Assembly: GCA_963759735.1 (NCBI GenBank)
Contig: CAVXAF010000007.1
Location: forward strand, 1,054,001-1,118,000
DNA length: 64,000 bases
Reading direction: 5' to 3'
Origin: Hyphomicrobium_A sp963759735
GTDB lineage: Bacteria > Pseudomonadota > Alphaproteobacteria > Rhizobiales > Hyphomicrobiaceae
Both the position numbers and the translations under genes were made by a program. This document shows, piece after piece, positions 32,267 to 41,279 of this stretch. Each line of letters starts with the position of its first letter. The first letter of the stretch is position 1. Under the pieces are notes generated by a model. The model was not told the DNA's origin. It saw only the letters and a program-made list of their open reading frames with translations, and made no database searches.

Positions 32267-32713
32267 TTAGGCAGTTGCCTCGATCTGTTTCGCGGGGCCC
32301 GAACCGATCGAAACCGTGCGCGGCTTCATCCGCTCGGGGAGATTGCGAACAAGGTCGATGTGCAGGAGGCCGTCATTGAAGTCGGCGCCCTTGACCTCGA
32401 CGTGGTCGGCAAGCTGGAAGCGCCGCTCGAACGAGCGTGCGGCGATGCCACGGTGCAGGAACACACGCTCCTTGCCTTCGGGCTGCTTCTCGCCAGTGAC
32501 GACCAAGGTCTGCTCTTTGACCTCGATCTTGAACTCGTCCTTGTTGAAACCGGCGACCGCCATGGTGATGCGGTACTGGTTATCGCCAAGGCGCTCGATG
32601 TTGTAGGGCGGGTATCCGTCGGCATCGACGCCGCCGACGCTGTCCATCAGCTGAGCCAGACGATCAAAGCCGACGGTCGAACGGTAGAGGGGAGCAAAAT
32701 CGAACTGTCGCAT
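32267..32713 (-). CDS. Small heat shock protein, Hsp20/IbpA type
   Basis: 148 residues: MRQFDFAPLYRSTVGFDRLA opens the IbpA-like N-terminus; the alpha-crystallin domain spans ~residues 40-130 (YPPYNIERLGDNQYRITMAV, AGFNKDEFKIEVKEQTLVVT, RGIAARSFERRFQLADHVEV, NGLLHI-type GLLHIDLVRNLPE). The I-x-I/V-like tail is replaced by PRTVSIGSGP. ATP-independent holdase for unfolding proteins. Start at ATG 32713, with GGAGGA 7 bases upstream inside a ROSE-like leader, so temperature control of translation is likely. Confidence 0.92.
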   Translation of the reverse strand: MRQFDFAPLYRSTVGFDRLAQLMDSVGGVDADGYPPYNIERLGDNQYRITMAVAGFNKDEFKIEVKEQTLVVTGEKQPEGKERVFLHRGIAARSFERRFQLADHVEVKGADFNDGLLHIDLVRNLPERMKPRTVSIGSGPAKQIEATA

Positions 32714-32800
32714 GACATATCCTCCAAGGTTGAGCGACATGCAGTTCCGCCTGCCGCGAGCGGCCAGGCGGTCGTTACAAAGCGCACCCTTAAGACGGGC
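32714..32800 (-). promoter_or_regulatory. ROSE-type RNA thermometer candidate upstream of hsp20
   Basis: Reading toward the gene, the leader ends GTCGCTCAACCTTGGAGGAT then ATGTC before the start codon. TCGCT (or TCGCTC) can pair imperfectly with the GGAGGA ribosome site, the hallmark of the final ROSE hairpin (a U-Y-GCU block facing AGGA). Farther upstream CCGCCTGGCCGCTCGCGGCAGGCGG forms a strong hairpin, as expected for the first ROSE stem. ROSE elements control hsp20 genes throughout Hyphomicrobiales. The exact 5' end is not determined. Confidence 0.55.
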
Positions 32801-32998
32801 GTGCGCAGCTGCGTATTTAGGTGCCGGCCAAGCCCGTTCAAGCCTCCCGGTTGCCTTCTCGCAACTGCCGATCGGCGCCGCCAAGTTGCTTTCCTGCAAC
32901 GACAAATTTTCGCCCCTTCAGCTCCGGTTCATGTAACCGCCAGCACCCTTGCGGCGTTCTTGAGAAGCTCTGCCAAATCCGGTTGTGAGGAGTTCCCA

Positions 32999-33436
32999 AT
33001 GCCAGCGTACGCCCGTCTCGCCGCGGCATCTGCGCTTGCCGCTTCGATCGCCTTCTTCGCCCTGCCGGCCACCGGCGCCGACCTCTACGAGCCCCCCTAC
33101 GATGAATACGGCCAGGGTCCCCCGCCGCGGGATCGCTATGCCGACGTGCCGGAGGATTTCGAGCCGCCTTATCCGCCGGCCTACGCCGAGCGCGGCTGCA
33201 TCCCGCGCGAAGAGGCTCGCGACCGCCTGCGTGCCGCCGGCTGGCGCGGTTTCCATGCCGTCCAGCCGCACGACAATGTGGTGCTCGTCAAGGCGAGCCG
33301 CCCGTCGGGTCGCATGTTCGATTTGACCATCGACCGCTGCAGCGGCGAGGTGGTCGATGCCCGGCCGATCTATGGGCGCCGCTACGGCTCGTATGCCTTT
33401 GGCCCGCGCCGCGGCTGGGGACCGCCTCGCTACTGA
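32999..33436 (+). CDS. Secreted PepSY-like hypothetical protein
   Basis: 145 residues. Signal peptide MPAYARLAAASALAASIAFF (cleavage after ATGA), then an acidic/Pro/Tyr-rich linker (DLYEPPYDEYGQGPPPRDRY) and a compact domain with CIPREEARDRLRAAGWRGFH and MFDLTIDRCSGEVVDARPI. The strand-helix arrangement and the ending VVDARPI recall the PepSY fold of short Hyphomicrobiales secreted proteins. Two cysteines could form a disulfide. TGAGGAGT precedes the ATG. Function unknown. Confidence 0.65.
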   Translation: MPAYARLAAASALAASIAFFALPATGADLYEPPYDEYGQGPPPRDRYADVPEDFEPPYPPAYAERGCIPREEARDRLRAAGWRGFHAVQPHDNVVLVKASRPSGRMFDLTIDRCSGEVVDARPIYGRRYGSYAFGPRRGWGPPRY

Positions 33437-33525
33437 GACAGCGCACCAGTCCCCTTGCGGCATGGTCGCGGCTCTCCGCCACCTGTATGGTAGGCGGAGA
33501 GTTGGCCAACGCCTGAGGGGGCGCG

Positions 33526-34485
33526 ATGGAGCTGGTATCACTCGCCAAGAACCCGGTTCCCAGCGGTGGGACCGTCGGAGCTTTCAAGGGCTACGACGGC
33601 GCCGAGCTGCGCTTTGCGCGCTGGGATGCCACGCGCCTGCCCCGGCGCGGCACCGTCTGCCTGTTCGGTGGCCGCGCCGAATTCATCGAGAAATACTTCG
33701 AGGTCATCGCCGACCTGCGACGGCGCGGTTTTGCGGTCGCCACCATGGACTGGCGCGGCCAGGGCGGTTCCGAGCGCATGCTGGCCAACCCGCGCAAGGG
33801 GTATGTGCGCGGCTTCTGGGAGTACGACCGCGACCTCGTCCGCTTCATGAAGGACATCGTGCTGCCCGACTGCCCGCCGCCGTTTATCGGCCTGGGGCAC
33901 TCGATGGGTGGCGCCATCCTGCTGCGCAACGCGACCATGCCGGGCCTGTGGTTCGAGCGCATCATCCTGTCGGCGCCGATGATCGCCATCTCCGAGGCCT
34001 GCCTCGGCACCACCCAGTCCCGGGCGTCGGCCTACGCCGAGGTCGCATCGCTGGTGGGACTATCCACGGCCTATGTCGTCGGCGGCTCCGACGATCTCTA
34101 TTCGAACCAGAAATTCGACGGCAACGTGCTCACCTCCGACCCGGAACGCTGGCAGCGAACCAAGGCGGTGCTCGACCTGGCGCCGGGGTTGGGCCTCGGC
34201 GCGCCGACCGTCAACTGGCTGAAAGGCGCGCTGCGCTCCTGCCGCATGCTGGAAGCCCCGGACTTCGCCTCGCGCATCAACGTGCCGCTGCTGATGTTCG
34301 CCGCCAGCAACGATACCGTCGTCTCGACGCGCGCGGTGGAAGACTTCGCCGTGCGCGCCAAGGTCTCCTCGTGCATCCTCATGCCCGGCTCCAAGCATGA
34401 AATCCTGCAGGAGAACGACGCCGTGCGGACACGCTTCTGGGCGGCTTTCGACGCGTATTTGGGTGTCGAGGTGAAGGTCGCCTGA
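33526..34485 (+). CDS. Alpha/beta hydrolase, lysophospholipase (PldB-like) family
   Basis: 319 residues, cytoplasmic (no signal). Alpha/beta hydrolase fold with the oxyanion region LFGGRAEFIEKYFEVIADLR, the conserved MDWRGQGGSERM, and the nucleophile elbow GHSMGG at residue ~125. Acid and His are in FAASNDTVVSTRAVEDFA and MPGSKHEILQEND. This arrangement fits the lysophospholipase/monoacylglycerol lipase (Hydrolase_4) family widespread in alphaproteobacteria. It converges on hisN with 16 bases between stops. Substrate not known. Confidence 0.85.
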   Translation: MELVSLAKNPVPSGGTVGAFKGYDGAELRFARWDATRLPRRGTVCLFGGRAEFIEKYFEVIADLRRRGFAVATMDWRGQGGSERMLANPRKGYVRGFWEYDRDLVRFMKDIVLPDCPPPFIGLGHSMGGAILLRNATMPGLWFERIILSAPMIAISEACLGTTQSRASAYAEVASLVGLSTAYVVGGSDDLYSNQKFDGNVLTSDPERWQRTKAVLDLAPGLGLGAPTVNWLKGALRSCRMLEAPDFASRINVPLLMFAASNDTVVSTRAVEDFAVRAKVSSCILMPGSKHEILQENDAVRTRFWAAFDAYLGVEVKVA

Positions 34486-34501
34486 GCCGACCGTGCGAGC
34501 T

Positions 34502-35306
34502 TTATGCCGACAGCACAGCCATGGCCTGCGCGTGCAGGTGCGGATCGCCGGCGGCGACGATGCGGCCACCCGCCGTCGCCGGCTTGCCGTCCCAGGTCGT
34601 GATGCGTCCGCCAGCGCCCTCGATGATGGGGATGAGCGCCACGATGTCGTAGGACTTCAATCCCGCCTCGACGACGAGATCGACAAAGCCTGCCGCCAGC
34701 AGGCAGTACGCGTAGCAATCGCCGCCGTAGCGGGTCATGCGCACCTGTTGCTTCAGGCGGGCAAAGCCGTCCGCCTCCGTGCCGGCATCGAAAAGGTCGG
34801 GATGCGTGGTCGACAGGATGGCCTCGGCAAGGCTGGCGCAGGCGCGCGTCCTGATCGGCTGCTGCGCCGTCAGCGGTGCGCATGAAGGCGCCGTCGGGGC
34901 CCGACCAGAAGCGCTCGCGCGTGAACGGCTGGTCCATCAGGCCCAGCACAGGCGTGTCGCCGTCGAGCAGGCCGATGAGGGTGCCCCACATCGGCCCCCC
35001 AGTGATGAAGGCTCGCGTGCCGTCGATCGGGTCGACGACCCAACGCAGCCGCGCATCGGGGCGCGTCGTCCCGTGCTCCTCGCCGACGAAGCCGTGCTCG
35101 GGCCAGCGGGCGGCGACGGCCGCCGCGATCACCCGCTCGGCAGACTTGTCGGCTTCGGTGACGGGATCGAAGGCGCCAGGCGCTGCCTTGTTGTCGACGG
35201 CCAGCGACGCCCGGAAGTATGGGCGGATGACCGACCCCGAGGCGTCGGCCAAGGCATGGGCGAAATCGACGAGGTCCGCGAGAGTAGGCTGCGCCTGATT
35301 TGTCAC
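34502..35306 (-). CDS. hisN: Inositol monophosphatase family, probably histidinol-phosphatase, one frameshift
   Basis: About 267 residues after correction. IMPase-fold metal site: FVGEEHGTTRP, the hallmark WVVDPIDGTRAFITGGPMWG, and in the second frame MTRYGGDCYAYCLLAAGFVD, VVEAGLKSYDIVALIPIIEG. The combination ITGGP plus GGDCYAY is typical of the histidinol-phosphate phosphatases (HisN) used by Hyphomicrobiales for step 8 of histidine synthesis, rather than SuhB. One extra base near 34870 breaks the frame between FMRTA and the C-terminal half. Start ATG 35306. The region upstream contains two sRNA genes. Confidence 0.82.
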
Positions 35307-35526
35307 AGTATTGCACCCGCCCGGAGATAGTCGTCAGCCCAGTAGAACTAAGCTCATATGGGGCATATGTGGATAAGTTGCAGCAGCTGTGCTTCGATTC
35401 TGTGGCCGGCGATCCATAACTGTTGCCGTCCCGTGACAGACTACCATCAATGCGCTCTGCTATGCCCGTCGTCAGTTGATGCAGGGCACGAAGCAGCTCA
35501 TATCTCGATAGCGCGGTGGCGCTGGT

Positions 35527-35603
35527 CGATCCAGACTACCGTCAGCCCACTTGGGCGTTTCCTCCCTAGACTTGGGCCGTTCGTCCTCCGAACGGCCTTT
35601 TTT
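35527..35603 (+). ncRNA. mmgR: MmgR/alpha-r8-type trans-acting sRNA, copy 1
   Basis: Contains the ten-base heart TTTCCTCCCT (35558-35567), known from rhizobial MmgR, which pairs with ribosome sites such as that of the phasin gene phaP. A short GCCC/GGGC hairpin lies before the heart and a strong terminator after it (GGCCGTTCG / CGAACGGCC, then TTTTTT). The 3' end is set by the T-run; the 5' end is estimated from the usual ~77-base length. 34 bases are identical to copy 2. Assignment rests on motif recognition and on the location near an IMPase-family gene, where the related Rfam suhB motif occurs. Confidence 0.7.
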
Positions 35604-35719
35604 CATGGTAGACGCCCAACTCTGCATGAGCCCCTGATTTTGGAGGGGCAGCTCTGCAAAAATTGCATTTGAAATTGCTGCGACGCACAAGTAGCTTTTG
35701 TGATGCGACATCGCGAGCC

Positions 35720-35797
35720 CGGCTCGCTGTGTCGTAGCCCTCCTTGGGCGTTTCCTCCCTAGACTTGGGCCGTTCGTGACCCGAACGGCCCTTTTTT
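35720..35797 (+). ncRNA. mmgR: MmgR/alpha-r8-type trans-acting sRNA, copy 2
   Basis: Second copy 193 bases downstream: heart TTTCCTCCCT at 35751-35760, the same TAGACTTGGGCCGTTCGT and a slightly longer terminator (GGGCCGTTCG / CGAACGGCCC, loop TGACC, then TTTTTT). The sequence before the shared block differs from copy 1 and includes a separate hairpin (GCGAGCCCGGCTCGC), so the two probably have their own promoters and may respond to different signals. Confidence 0.7.
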
Positions 35798-35964
35798 CTT
35801 GCCCAATCGCATCTGCGGGTTGCGGGGCGAGGCGCGGCGCGGCCCCCAGCTGAAGGGTTGCAACCGGCCAGCAGCCCGCCGGACAGCGCAAAATTCTCTC
35901 GTGATGCTGCGCTGCAATGTGAATGTTTTGCATAGCTTAGCAGCGCCGAGCATTTGCCAGCCGG

Positions 35965-36864
35965 CTATTCGGCCGCGGCGCGATGCTCCAGGAGCGCCGG
36001 CAGGTCGTTGAACAGCGGCGCCGCCAGATTCTGTAGGTCCCTCTGCAACTTATCAAAGCCGGGCGTCGGTCTCATGGTCAGTTCATCGAGGTACAAGCCG
36101 CGGTTTATCTCGATTTGCACCGCGTGCACGTCGCGCGCAGGGCGCCCGTAGTGCTCGGTGATGTAGCCCCCCGCATAGGGCCGGTTCATGTGCACCTCGT
36201 AGCCAAGGCCACTCAGCGCGTCCTTGAGGAAGCGGGTGATCTTGCCATCAGCCGAGGCTCCGAACCGGTCGCCGAGCACGATATCTGGCCGCGGGCCGCC
36301 GGCGGGCGCCATGGAGGCCGAAGGCATTGAGTGGCAGTCGATCAGGATGGCGTAGCCAAAGCGCCGGCGGGTTGTCTCGATGAGGTCGCACAGCGCAGCA
36401 TGGAATGGAATGTACAGCTGCTCGACGCGTGCAAGGCCGGCGGCGAGCGACAGCTTGTGGCGGTAGATCTCCTCCCCATCGGCGACGATGCGCGCAATGG
36501 TCCCGAGGCCACCGGCGACGCGCACCGACTGTGTGTTGGCATAGTCGGGCAGCGGCTCGAAGAACAGCTCCGGATCGAGTTCATAAGGCTCGCGGTTGAC
36601 GTCGAGGAAGGCGCGCGGAAAGCGCGCCGCGATCATCGGGGCGCCGGCAGCGGCGACCGGAGCAAATAGATCATCGACGAAGCAATCTTCCGATTTCCTC
36701 AGCGACAACGGCCCGAGGCGCGACAATTCGACGAAGCTGGCCGGGTAGGTGCGGCCAGAGTGCGGCGAGCAGAGCACGAAGGGCGCCGCCTGCGTTTCGG
36801 GCCCGCTCACCACGTAAGGCGGCAAAAGCTCCGCAGGAATGGGGGGACAGTCGCGTGCGGGCAT
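35965..36864 (-). CDS. N-formylglutamate amidohydrolase family protein (HutG-like)
   Basis: 299 residues. Motifs: FVLCSPHSGRTYPASFVELS with a zinc-site His, FPRAFLDVNREPYELDPELF, ILIDCHSMPSASMAP with the second ligand pair, and VHAVQIEINRGLYLDE. Members hydrolyse N-formylglutamate or related N-acyl amino acids; the family also includes uncharacterised relatives. Start ATG 36864 chosen because upstream in-frame residues look non-coding, although a start at 36987 is open. Divergent from cpdR, a neighbour pair I associate with Hyphomicrobiales genomes. Confidence 0.85.
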   Translation of the reverse strand: MPARDCPPIPAELLPPYVVSGPETQAAPFVLCSPHSGRTYPASFVELSRLGPLSLRKSEDCFVDDLFAPVAAAGAPMIAARFPRAFLDVNREPYELDPELFFEPLPDYANTQSVRVAGGLGTIARIVADGEEIYRHKLSLAAGLARVEQLYIPFHAALCDLIETTRRRFGYAILIDCHSMPSASMAPAGGPRPDIVLGDRFGASADGKITRFLKDALSGLGYEVHMNRPYAGGYITEHYGRPARDVHAVQIEINRGLYLDELTMRPTPGFDKLQRDLQNLAAPLFNDLPALLEHRAAAE

Positions 36865-37182
36865 ACTTCTTGCGATGTCTCTTCTGCGGCTGCTCGGAAG
36901 CCGGCAGCAGTTCAGTCTGGGTCGCGTGACAGCGGCTCGCACCGAAAAAATCGCACCGCCGGGACAATGCGTCTCAATGCACACCATCGCCCTTGCTCAC
37001 TGTGCCAACGTCGCCCCAATATGTCCACCGGGGGACGGTAGGGGAGGAGATCTCGTTGGTGAAAAGAACGAGATTGTCATCGCCTGCCGGGGCGCGCTTC
37101 ACCTCCCATTTACCATAGAGGCACCACAGTCGCGCCGGCCCGAACGCCAGCCGACGCGTCGAACGGATAGTGCAGAGTAGCC
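36865..37182. other. Divergent intergenic region upstream of cpdR
   Basis: 318 bases between the divergent amidohydrolase and cpdR genes, expected to carry both promoters. No further gene or clear structure recognised. Confidence 0.35.
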
Positions 37183-37569
37183 ATGACCGCAAAGCCCTCA
37201 AGCGTAACGATTTCCCGCATCCTCCTGGCCGAGGACGACGATTCGATGCGGGGTTTCCTTGTCCGCGCGCTGAAAAAGGCCGGTTATCACGTCATCGCCT
37301 TCCCGAACGGCGAGGAAGCTTTCGAGCGGTTGAAGTCAGAGCCGTTCACACTGCTGCTCACCGATATCGTGATGCCCAAGATGGACGGCATCGAGCTGGC
37401 GCGGCGGGCGAGTGAGCTCGATCCCGACCTCAAGATCATGTTCATTACCGGCTTTGCCGCGGTGATCCTCAATAGCGATACGGCCGCCCCCAAGGATGCC
37501 CGGGTGCTCTCAAAGCCCTTCCATCTCAAGGACCTGGTGCGCGAGGTCGACCGCCTGCTGGCCGCGTGA
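37183..37569 (+). CDS. cpdR: Single-domain response regulator CpdR
   Basis: 128 residues, receiver domain only. RILLAEDDDSMRGFLVRALK supplies the acidic pocket, LLLTDIVMPKMDGIELARRA the phosphoacceptor Asp, and DARVLSKPFHLKDLV the signature Lys. The block DLKIMFITGFAAVILNSDTA is specific to CpdR. In Caulobacter and rhizobia unphosphorylated CpdR primes the ClpXP protease for degradation of cell-cycle substrates; phosphorylation by the CckA-ChpT relay turns this off. Frame intact. Confidence 0.95.
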   Translation: MTAKPSSVTISRILLAEDDDSMRGFLVRALKKAGYHVIAFPNGEEAFERLKSEPFTLLLTDIVMPKMDGIELARRASELDPDLKIMFITGFAAVILNSDTAAPKDARVLSKPFHLKDLVREVDRLLAA

Positions 37570-37674
37570 GCCCGCCTTAAGCCGACACTGGGGCCTTCTC
37601 CGCGAGGAGCTGTGCCAAAGCGTTCAATCAACTGTTGACCTTAGCGGGGGCGACCGCATAGAACCGCGCCTCTG

Positions 37675-37749
<75 letters not shown>

Positions 37750-37771
37750 TCATTTGCAATTCGGTGTTGAA

Positions 37772-37897
37772 ATGAAAGTCCGGAATTCGTTGAAATCGCT
37801 GCGTGGTCGTCACCGCGCCAACCGCCTCGTACGGCGCAAGGGCAAGGTGTACATCATCAACAAGGTGCAGAAGCGCTTCAAGGCGCGCCAGGGCTAG
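37772..37897 (+). CDS. rpmJ: Ribosomal protein bL36, C-minus (zinc-free) type
   Basis: 41 residues: MKVRNSLKSLRGRHRANRLV, then RRKGKVYIINKVQKRFKARQ G. This is the cysteine-free long form of L36 usual in alphaproteobacteria: the zinc ligands of the other type are absent. It starts 22 bases after tRNA-Val, and the GGTGTTGA before ATG is a weak ribosome site. Complete; below the usual length cut-off for gene calling. Confidence 0.96.
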   Translation: MKVRNSLKSLRGRHRANRLVRRKGKVYIINKVQKRFKARQG

Positions 37898-38027
37898 GCC
37901 GTGGTCGCTTCGGACCTTGGCGGTCTGGGCTTGATCCGTCGAGCCCGTCACATGGGCTCATCAAAGAAATCCGGCGCAACTTTCGCCACGCTTTGACGCT
38001 TAGCTGACCGCATCCTATGTTCGAAGG

Positions 38028-38750
38028 ATGCGCCGCATGCCCCGCCTAGCACTCGCCGTCATTGCCACTGCAGCCCTGTTGGCTGCGGGCACGCCTTTGC
38101 TTGCCCAGGACGCGCCGCCAGGCGGCGCACCGGGTGACGGTCTCGAGGGCCTCAAGCCGCTGCCGGCGCCGCACAACAACCTGCCGCCCATTCCAGCGCC
38201 GCCCGGCGCGGTCTTCCCCGGCGCCAAGCCAAAGCCGGAAGCCGCCAAGCCCCCTGTGCCGCAAGATCGCGAGGCGCTGCTGGCCGAACTGTTCGCGCAT
38301 CTGGCACAGGCGCCCGACGCCGCCGCGGCGACGCCCATCGCCGAAGCCATCGAAGGCATGTTGCTGCAAACCGATAGCGCCACCATCGGCGTGCTGATGG
38401 TCCGCTCGGCCAAAGCCATCAACGATCAGAAAAACGAGCTGGCGCTGCAGCTGCTCGACGCGGTGGTCGAGCTTGCGCCCGACTACGCCGAGGGTTGGAA
38501 CCGGCGCGCCTACGTACTCTTCATGCAGAACAATTATGAAGGTGCGGTCGGCGATCTGCGCCGCGCGCTAGCGCTCGAGCCGAACCACTTCAAGGCGCTC
38601 GAGGGTCTCGCGCGCATCCTGCGCGAGACCGGCCAGAAGAAAAACGCGCTGCAGGCCTACAAGCAGATACTCAAGATCAACCCGTACCAGGAAGGCGCCA
38701 AGCAGGCCGTCGAGGACCTTTCTGTCGAAGTCGAAGGCCAGGGCATCTAG
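38028..38750 (+). CDS. Exported TPR-repeat protein
   Basis: 240 residues. Signal peptide (RLALAVIATAALLAAGTPLL, ending AQD), a Pro-rich linker to residue ~80 (PAPHNNLPPIPAPPGAVFPG), then a helical TPR array: ALQLLDAVVELAPDYAEGWN, RAYVLFMQNNYEGAVGDLRR, ALALEPNHFKALEGLARILR, KNALQAYKQILKINPYQEGA. TPR proteins of this type act as periplasmic scaffolds. The frame is intact; two possible starts (38028, 38037) lie close together. The downstream gene, pyk, is on the opposite strand. Confidence 0.85.
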   Translation: MRRMPRLALAVIATAALLAAGTPLLAQDAPPGGAPGDGLEGLKPLPAPHNNLPPIPAPPGAVFPGAKPKPEAAKPPVPQDREALLAELFAHLAQAPDAAAATPIAEAIEGMLLQTDSATIGVLMVRSAKAINDQKNELALQLLDAVVELAPDYAEGWNRRAYVLFMQNNYEGAVGDLRRALALEPNHFKALEGLARILRETGQKKNALQAYKQILKINPYQEGAKQAVEDLSVEVEGQGI

Positions 38751-38976
38751 TTTTTCTCGACAGAGGGGCCGGAAGCTTTGCCTGCGGCTGTTGCCGCGCG
38801 AGCTGATGGCCGCGCCATAAGGCGCGGGGCCCGGCTACCGCCTTCGGCGGTCCAGAGTGACGTTTCCAAGAAGTTGATCTTGAGCGGCAAAGCCGCGGCG
38901 CGAGCGCCGGCTCTCAACTTGCGCGACTTCCATCGCAAACAAAGCGTCTCAGTCCGCGTCAGCCCAAAATCGAGCT

Positions 38977-40424
38977 TTAGCGGACCTCGGCGATCGGGGC
39001 GCCGTTTTCATCGACGAACGCGATGCGGATCATGTTGGTCGCGCCAGGCGAGCCGAACGGCACGCCGGCGGTGATGAGGATGCCGCCGTGCGGCTGCACG
39101 AAGCCTTCATCGAAGGCAATGCGGCAGGCCTTGATCACCATATCGCTCAAGGTCGCCGGATCGCCGGTCATCACCGATTGGATCCCCCACACCAGCGACA
39201 GGCGGCGCGCCGTCGATTCCACCGGCGTCAGACCCATGATCGGCAGGTTCGGCCGCTCGCGCGTGACGCGCAGCGCCGTCGATCCGGTCGCCGTGTAGCA
39301 GACGATGGCCGACAGCTTGACGGTGTCGGCGATGGCGTGCGCGGCGGTGGCGATGGCGTCGGCACCGGTCGGCTGCGGGGGCGTGGTCGTTGCGTGGATG
39401 ATCGCGTCGTAGCTCGGGTCGGACTTCCACCTCGATGGCGATGCGGTCCATCATCTGGATCGCTTCCAGCGGGAACTGCCCGATGGCGGATTCAGCCGAC
39501 AGCATCACCGCGTCGGCGCCGTCGAACACGGCCGTGGCAACGTCCGAGACTTCGGCGCGCGTCGGCACGGGCGAGGAAATCATGCTCTCCAGCATTTGCG
39601 TGGCGACCACCACGGGCTTGCCCGCGGCGCGGGCCTTGCGCGTGATCTGCTTTTGCAGGCCCGGCACGCGCTCGACCGGCATCTCGACGCCGAGGTCGCC
39701 GCGCGCCACCATCGATTCCGTCGGAAGCGGCGATGATGTCGTCGAGGTCGCCGATGGCCGATGGCTTCTCGATTTTGGAGAGAAGGGCGACCCGGTCGCC
39801 GACCAGCTTGCGCACTTCGTGCACGTCGTCGGCGCGCTGGATGAACGACAGGGCCAGCCAGTCGACGCCGAGCTTCAGGATGTGCGCGAGATCGGTGCGG
39901 TCCTTTTCGGTGAGCGGCCCCATGGGCAGCACCGTGTCGGGAAGGCTGACGCCCTTGCGGCTCGACAGTGCGCCGCCGACCAGCACCTCCGCCGCGATGG
40001 AGTTGTTCTTCTTTTCGATGACGCGCATGCGCAGCTTGCCGTCATCGAGCAGCAGCATGTGGCCCGGCTCGACGGCCGTGAAGATTTGCGGATGCGGCAG
40101 ATATACGCTCTCCGAGGTGCCGGGCTTCTCGCTGCGATCGAAGCGGAAGATCGCGCCGTCGTTGACGAACACGCGGCCGTTGGCAAACTCGCCGACGCGG
40201 AACTTGGGTCCCTGCAGGTCAGCGAGAATGCCGATCGGATGGCGATGCCGCTTGGCGACCCAGCGAACCGAGTTCTGCAACGCACGCGCCGTGTCGTGCG
40301 AGGAATGGCTCATGTTGATGCGGAATACGTCGACGCCCGCCAGGAACAGGCGTTCGATCATTTCCGTAGCCGAGGAGGCAGGGCCTAAGGTCGCGACGAC
40401 CTTGACCCTTCTTTTGCGTCTCAT
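38977..40424 (-). CDS. pyk: Pyruvate kinase, two frameshifts
   Basis: About 481 residues after removal of two extra bases (near 39725 and 39415). Motifs: VKVVATLGPASSATEMIERL, DVFRINMSHSSHDTARALQN, ADLQGPKFRVGEF; in the second frame MVARGDLGVEMPVERVPGLQ and KPVVVATQMLESMISSPVPT, AVMLSAESAIGQFPLEAIQM; in the third TRERPNLPIMGLTPVESTAR and GVPFGSPGATNMIRI. It catalyses PEP plus ADP to pyruvate plus ATP. Its ATG overlaps the stop of the upstream DUF1036 gene (ATGA), so the two are translationally coupled. Confidence 0.95.
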
Positions 40425-40882
40425 TTCTCACTCGCCTCGGGGTCGGTGAGGCGGATGGTCCACTCCTGCGACTCGCCCGTGTCCACTTCGAAGAAACCGG
40501 AGCGCTTCAAGCCGCGCTGCTGACAATCCTTAACCCCGCGGATGGCAAACGACTTGTCGTCGGTGCACATGAAGTTGGTGCCGACCCATTCGCCGCCGCG
40601 ATCGTAATCTAGGGCGTGAACGTAAATAAACCGGCTCGGGACAGGTCCTTTTAGCAGGGTCTCGCAGGTTTGCGAGGCAATGTTCCACCATCCCTCGGTC
40701 GCCCACCCCGTGGCATCTTGGTAGCCGATGGCAACTCCGATGCGGCTGGCGGTCGAATTGCACAGTTTGAGATCGGCGCTGGCCCCTGCCGAGTGAGCGT
40801 CAGCAGCAGACCGGAGGCCACACCGACCCCGGCGTGCCGCCTGCGCCCGCTGCCAAAGCCGATTTCCTCGTTGGGGCGCCAC
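40421..40882 (-). CDS. DUF1036 family exported protein, N-terminus uncertain
   Basis: The mature part begins ADLKLCNSTASRIGVAIGYQ and continues WATEGWWNIASQTCETLLKG, IYVHALDYDRGGEWVGTNFM, GFFEVDTGESQEWTIRLTDP, the DUF1036 domain. Four or more cysteines suggest disulfides. The in-frame GTG at 40882 gives a non-hydrophobic N-terminus; in the adjacent frame VGVASGLLLTLT reads like the hydrophobic core of a signal peptide, followed by SAGASA just before ADLK. Two small indels in the first 35 codons would therefore restore a normal signal. A DUF1036 gene beside pyk is, to my recollection, a recurrent arrangement in Hyphomicrobiales. Function unknown. Confidence 0.75.
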   Translation of the reverse strand: MAPQRGNRLWQRAQAARRGRCGLRSAADAHSAGASADLKLCNSTASRIGVAIGYQDATGWATEGWWNIASQTCETLLKGPVPSRFIYVHALDYDRGGEWVGTNFMCTDDKSFAIRGVKDCQQRGLKRSGFFEVDTGESQEWTIRLTDPEASEK

Positions 40883-41279
40883 GCCGGTCCGCTCCGCTCG
40901 CCTATACAATCGCGGCAATCGCGGCCGCGAGCCCGCGCCAGAGCCCGGCCGCTCTCCGCCGTCGCGCCGGTAGGTGACTTTCCAGGCAATTCAGGTGGGT
41001 TGGTGGGCTGGCCGAGAAGGGTAGCCGGTGCGACGTTTGTTTGCCAGGAACTTGGCGGTATTGCGATGGAGCCGGACCGGCCGGCTTCATGCCCTTCCGA
41101 TCGGGCGCTCCCGCGGTCTCCGCGCCCCGTATCAGCGGCGCTCGCCGAAACGTCGGGTGCGGCCATTGTCGTTTCCCATCACTGCCCAGGGGGTGGTGTG
41201 CGCAATCGCCCTGCGCCCGTCAAGCGGCGCTCCGACGCGGGTGGTTTTCGTGCAGCGTCGGCAAAGCTATATTCGGGCC

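Noticed and set aside
35472..35933. A 153-residue minus-strand protein over the sRNA region
   Set aside because: It covers two terminators and the repeated sRNA sequence; no ribosome site or domain.
35307..35964. A CRISPR-like or other array because of the repeated TTGGGCGTTTCCTCCCTAGA
   Set aside because: Only two copies, each ending in its own terminator; they fit tandem sRNA genes.
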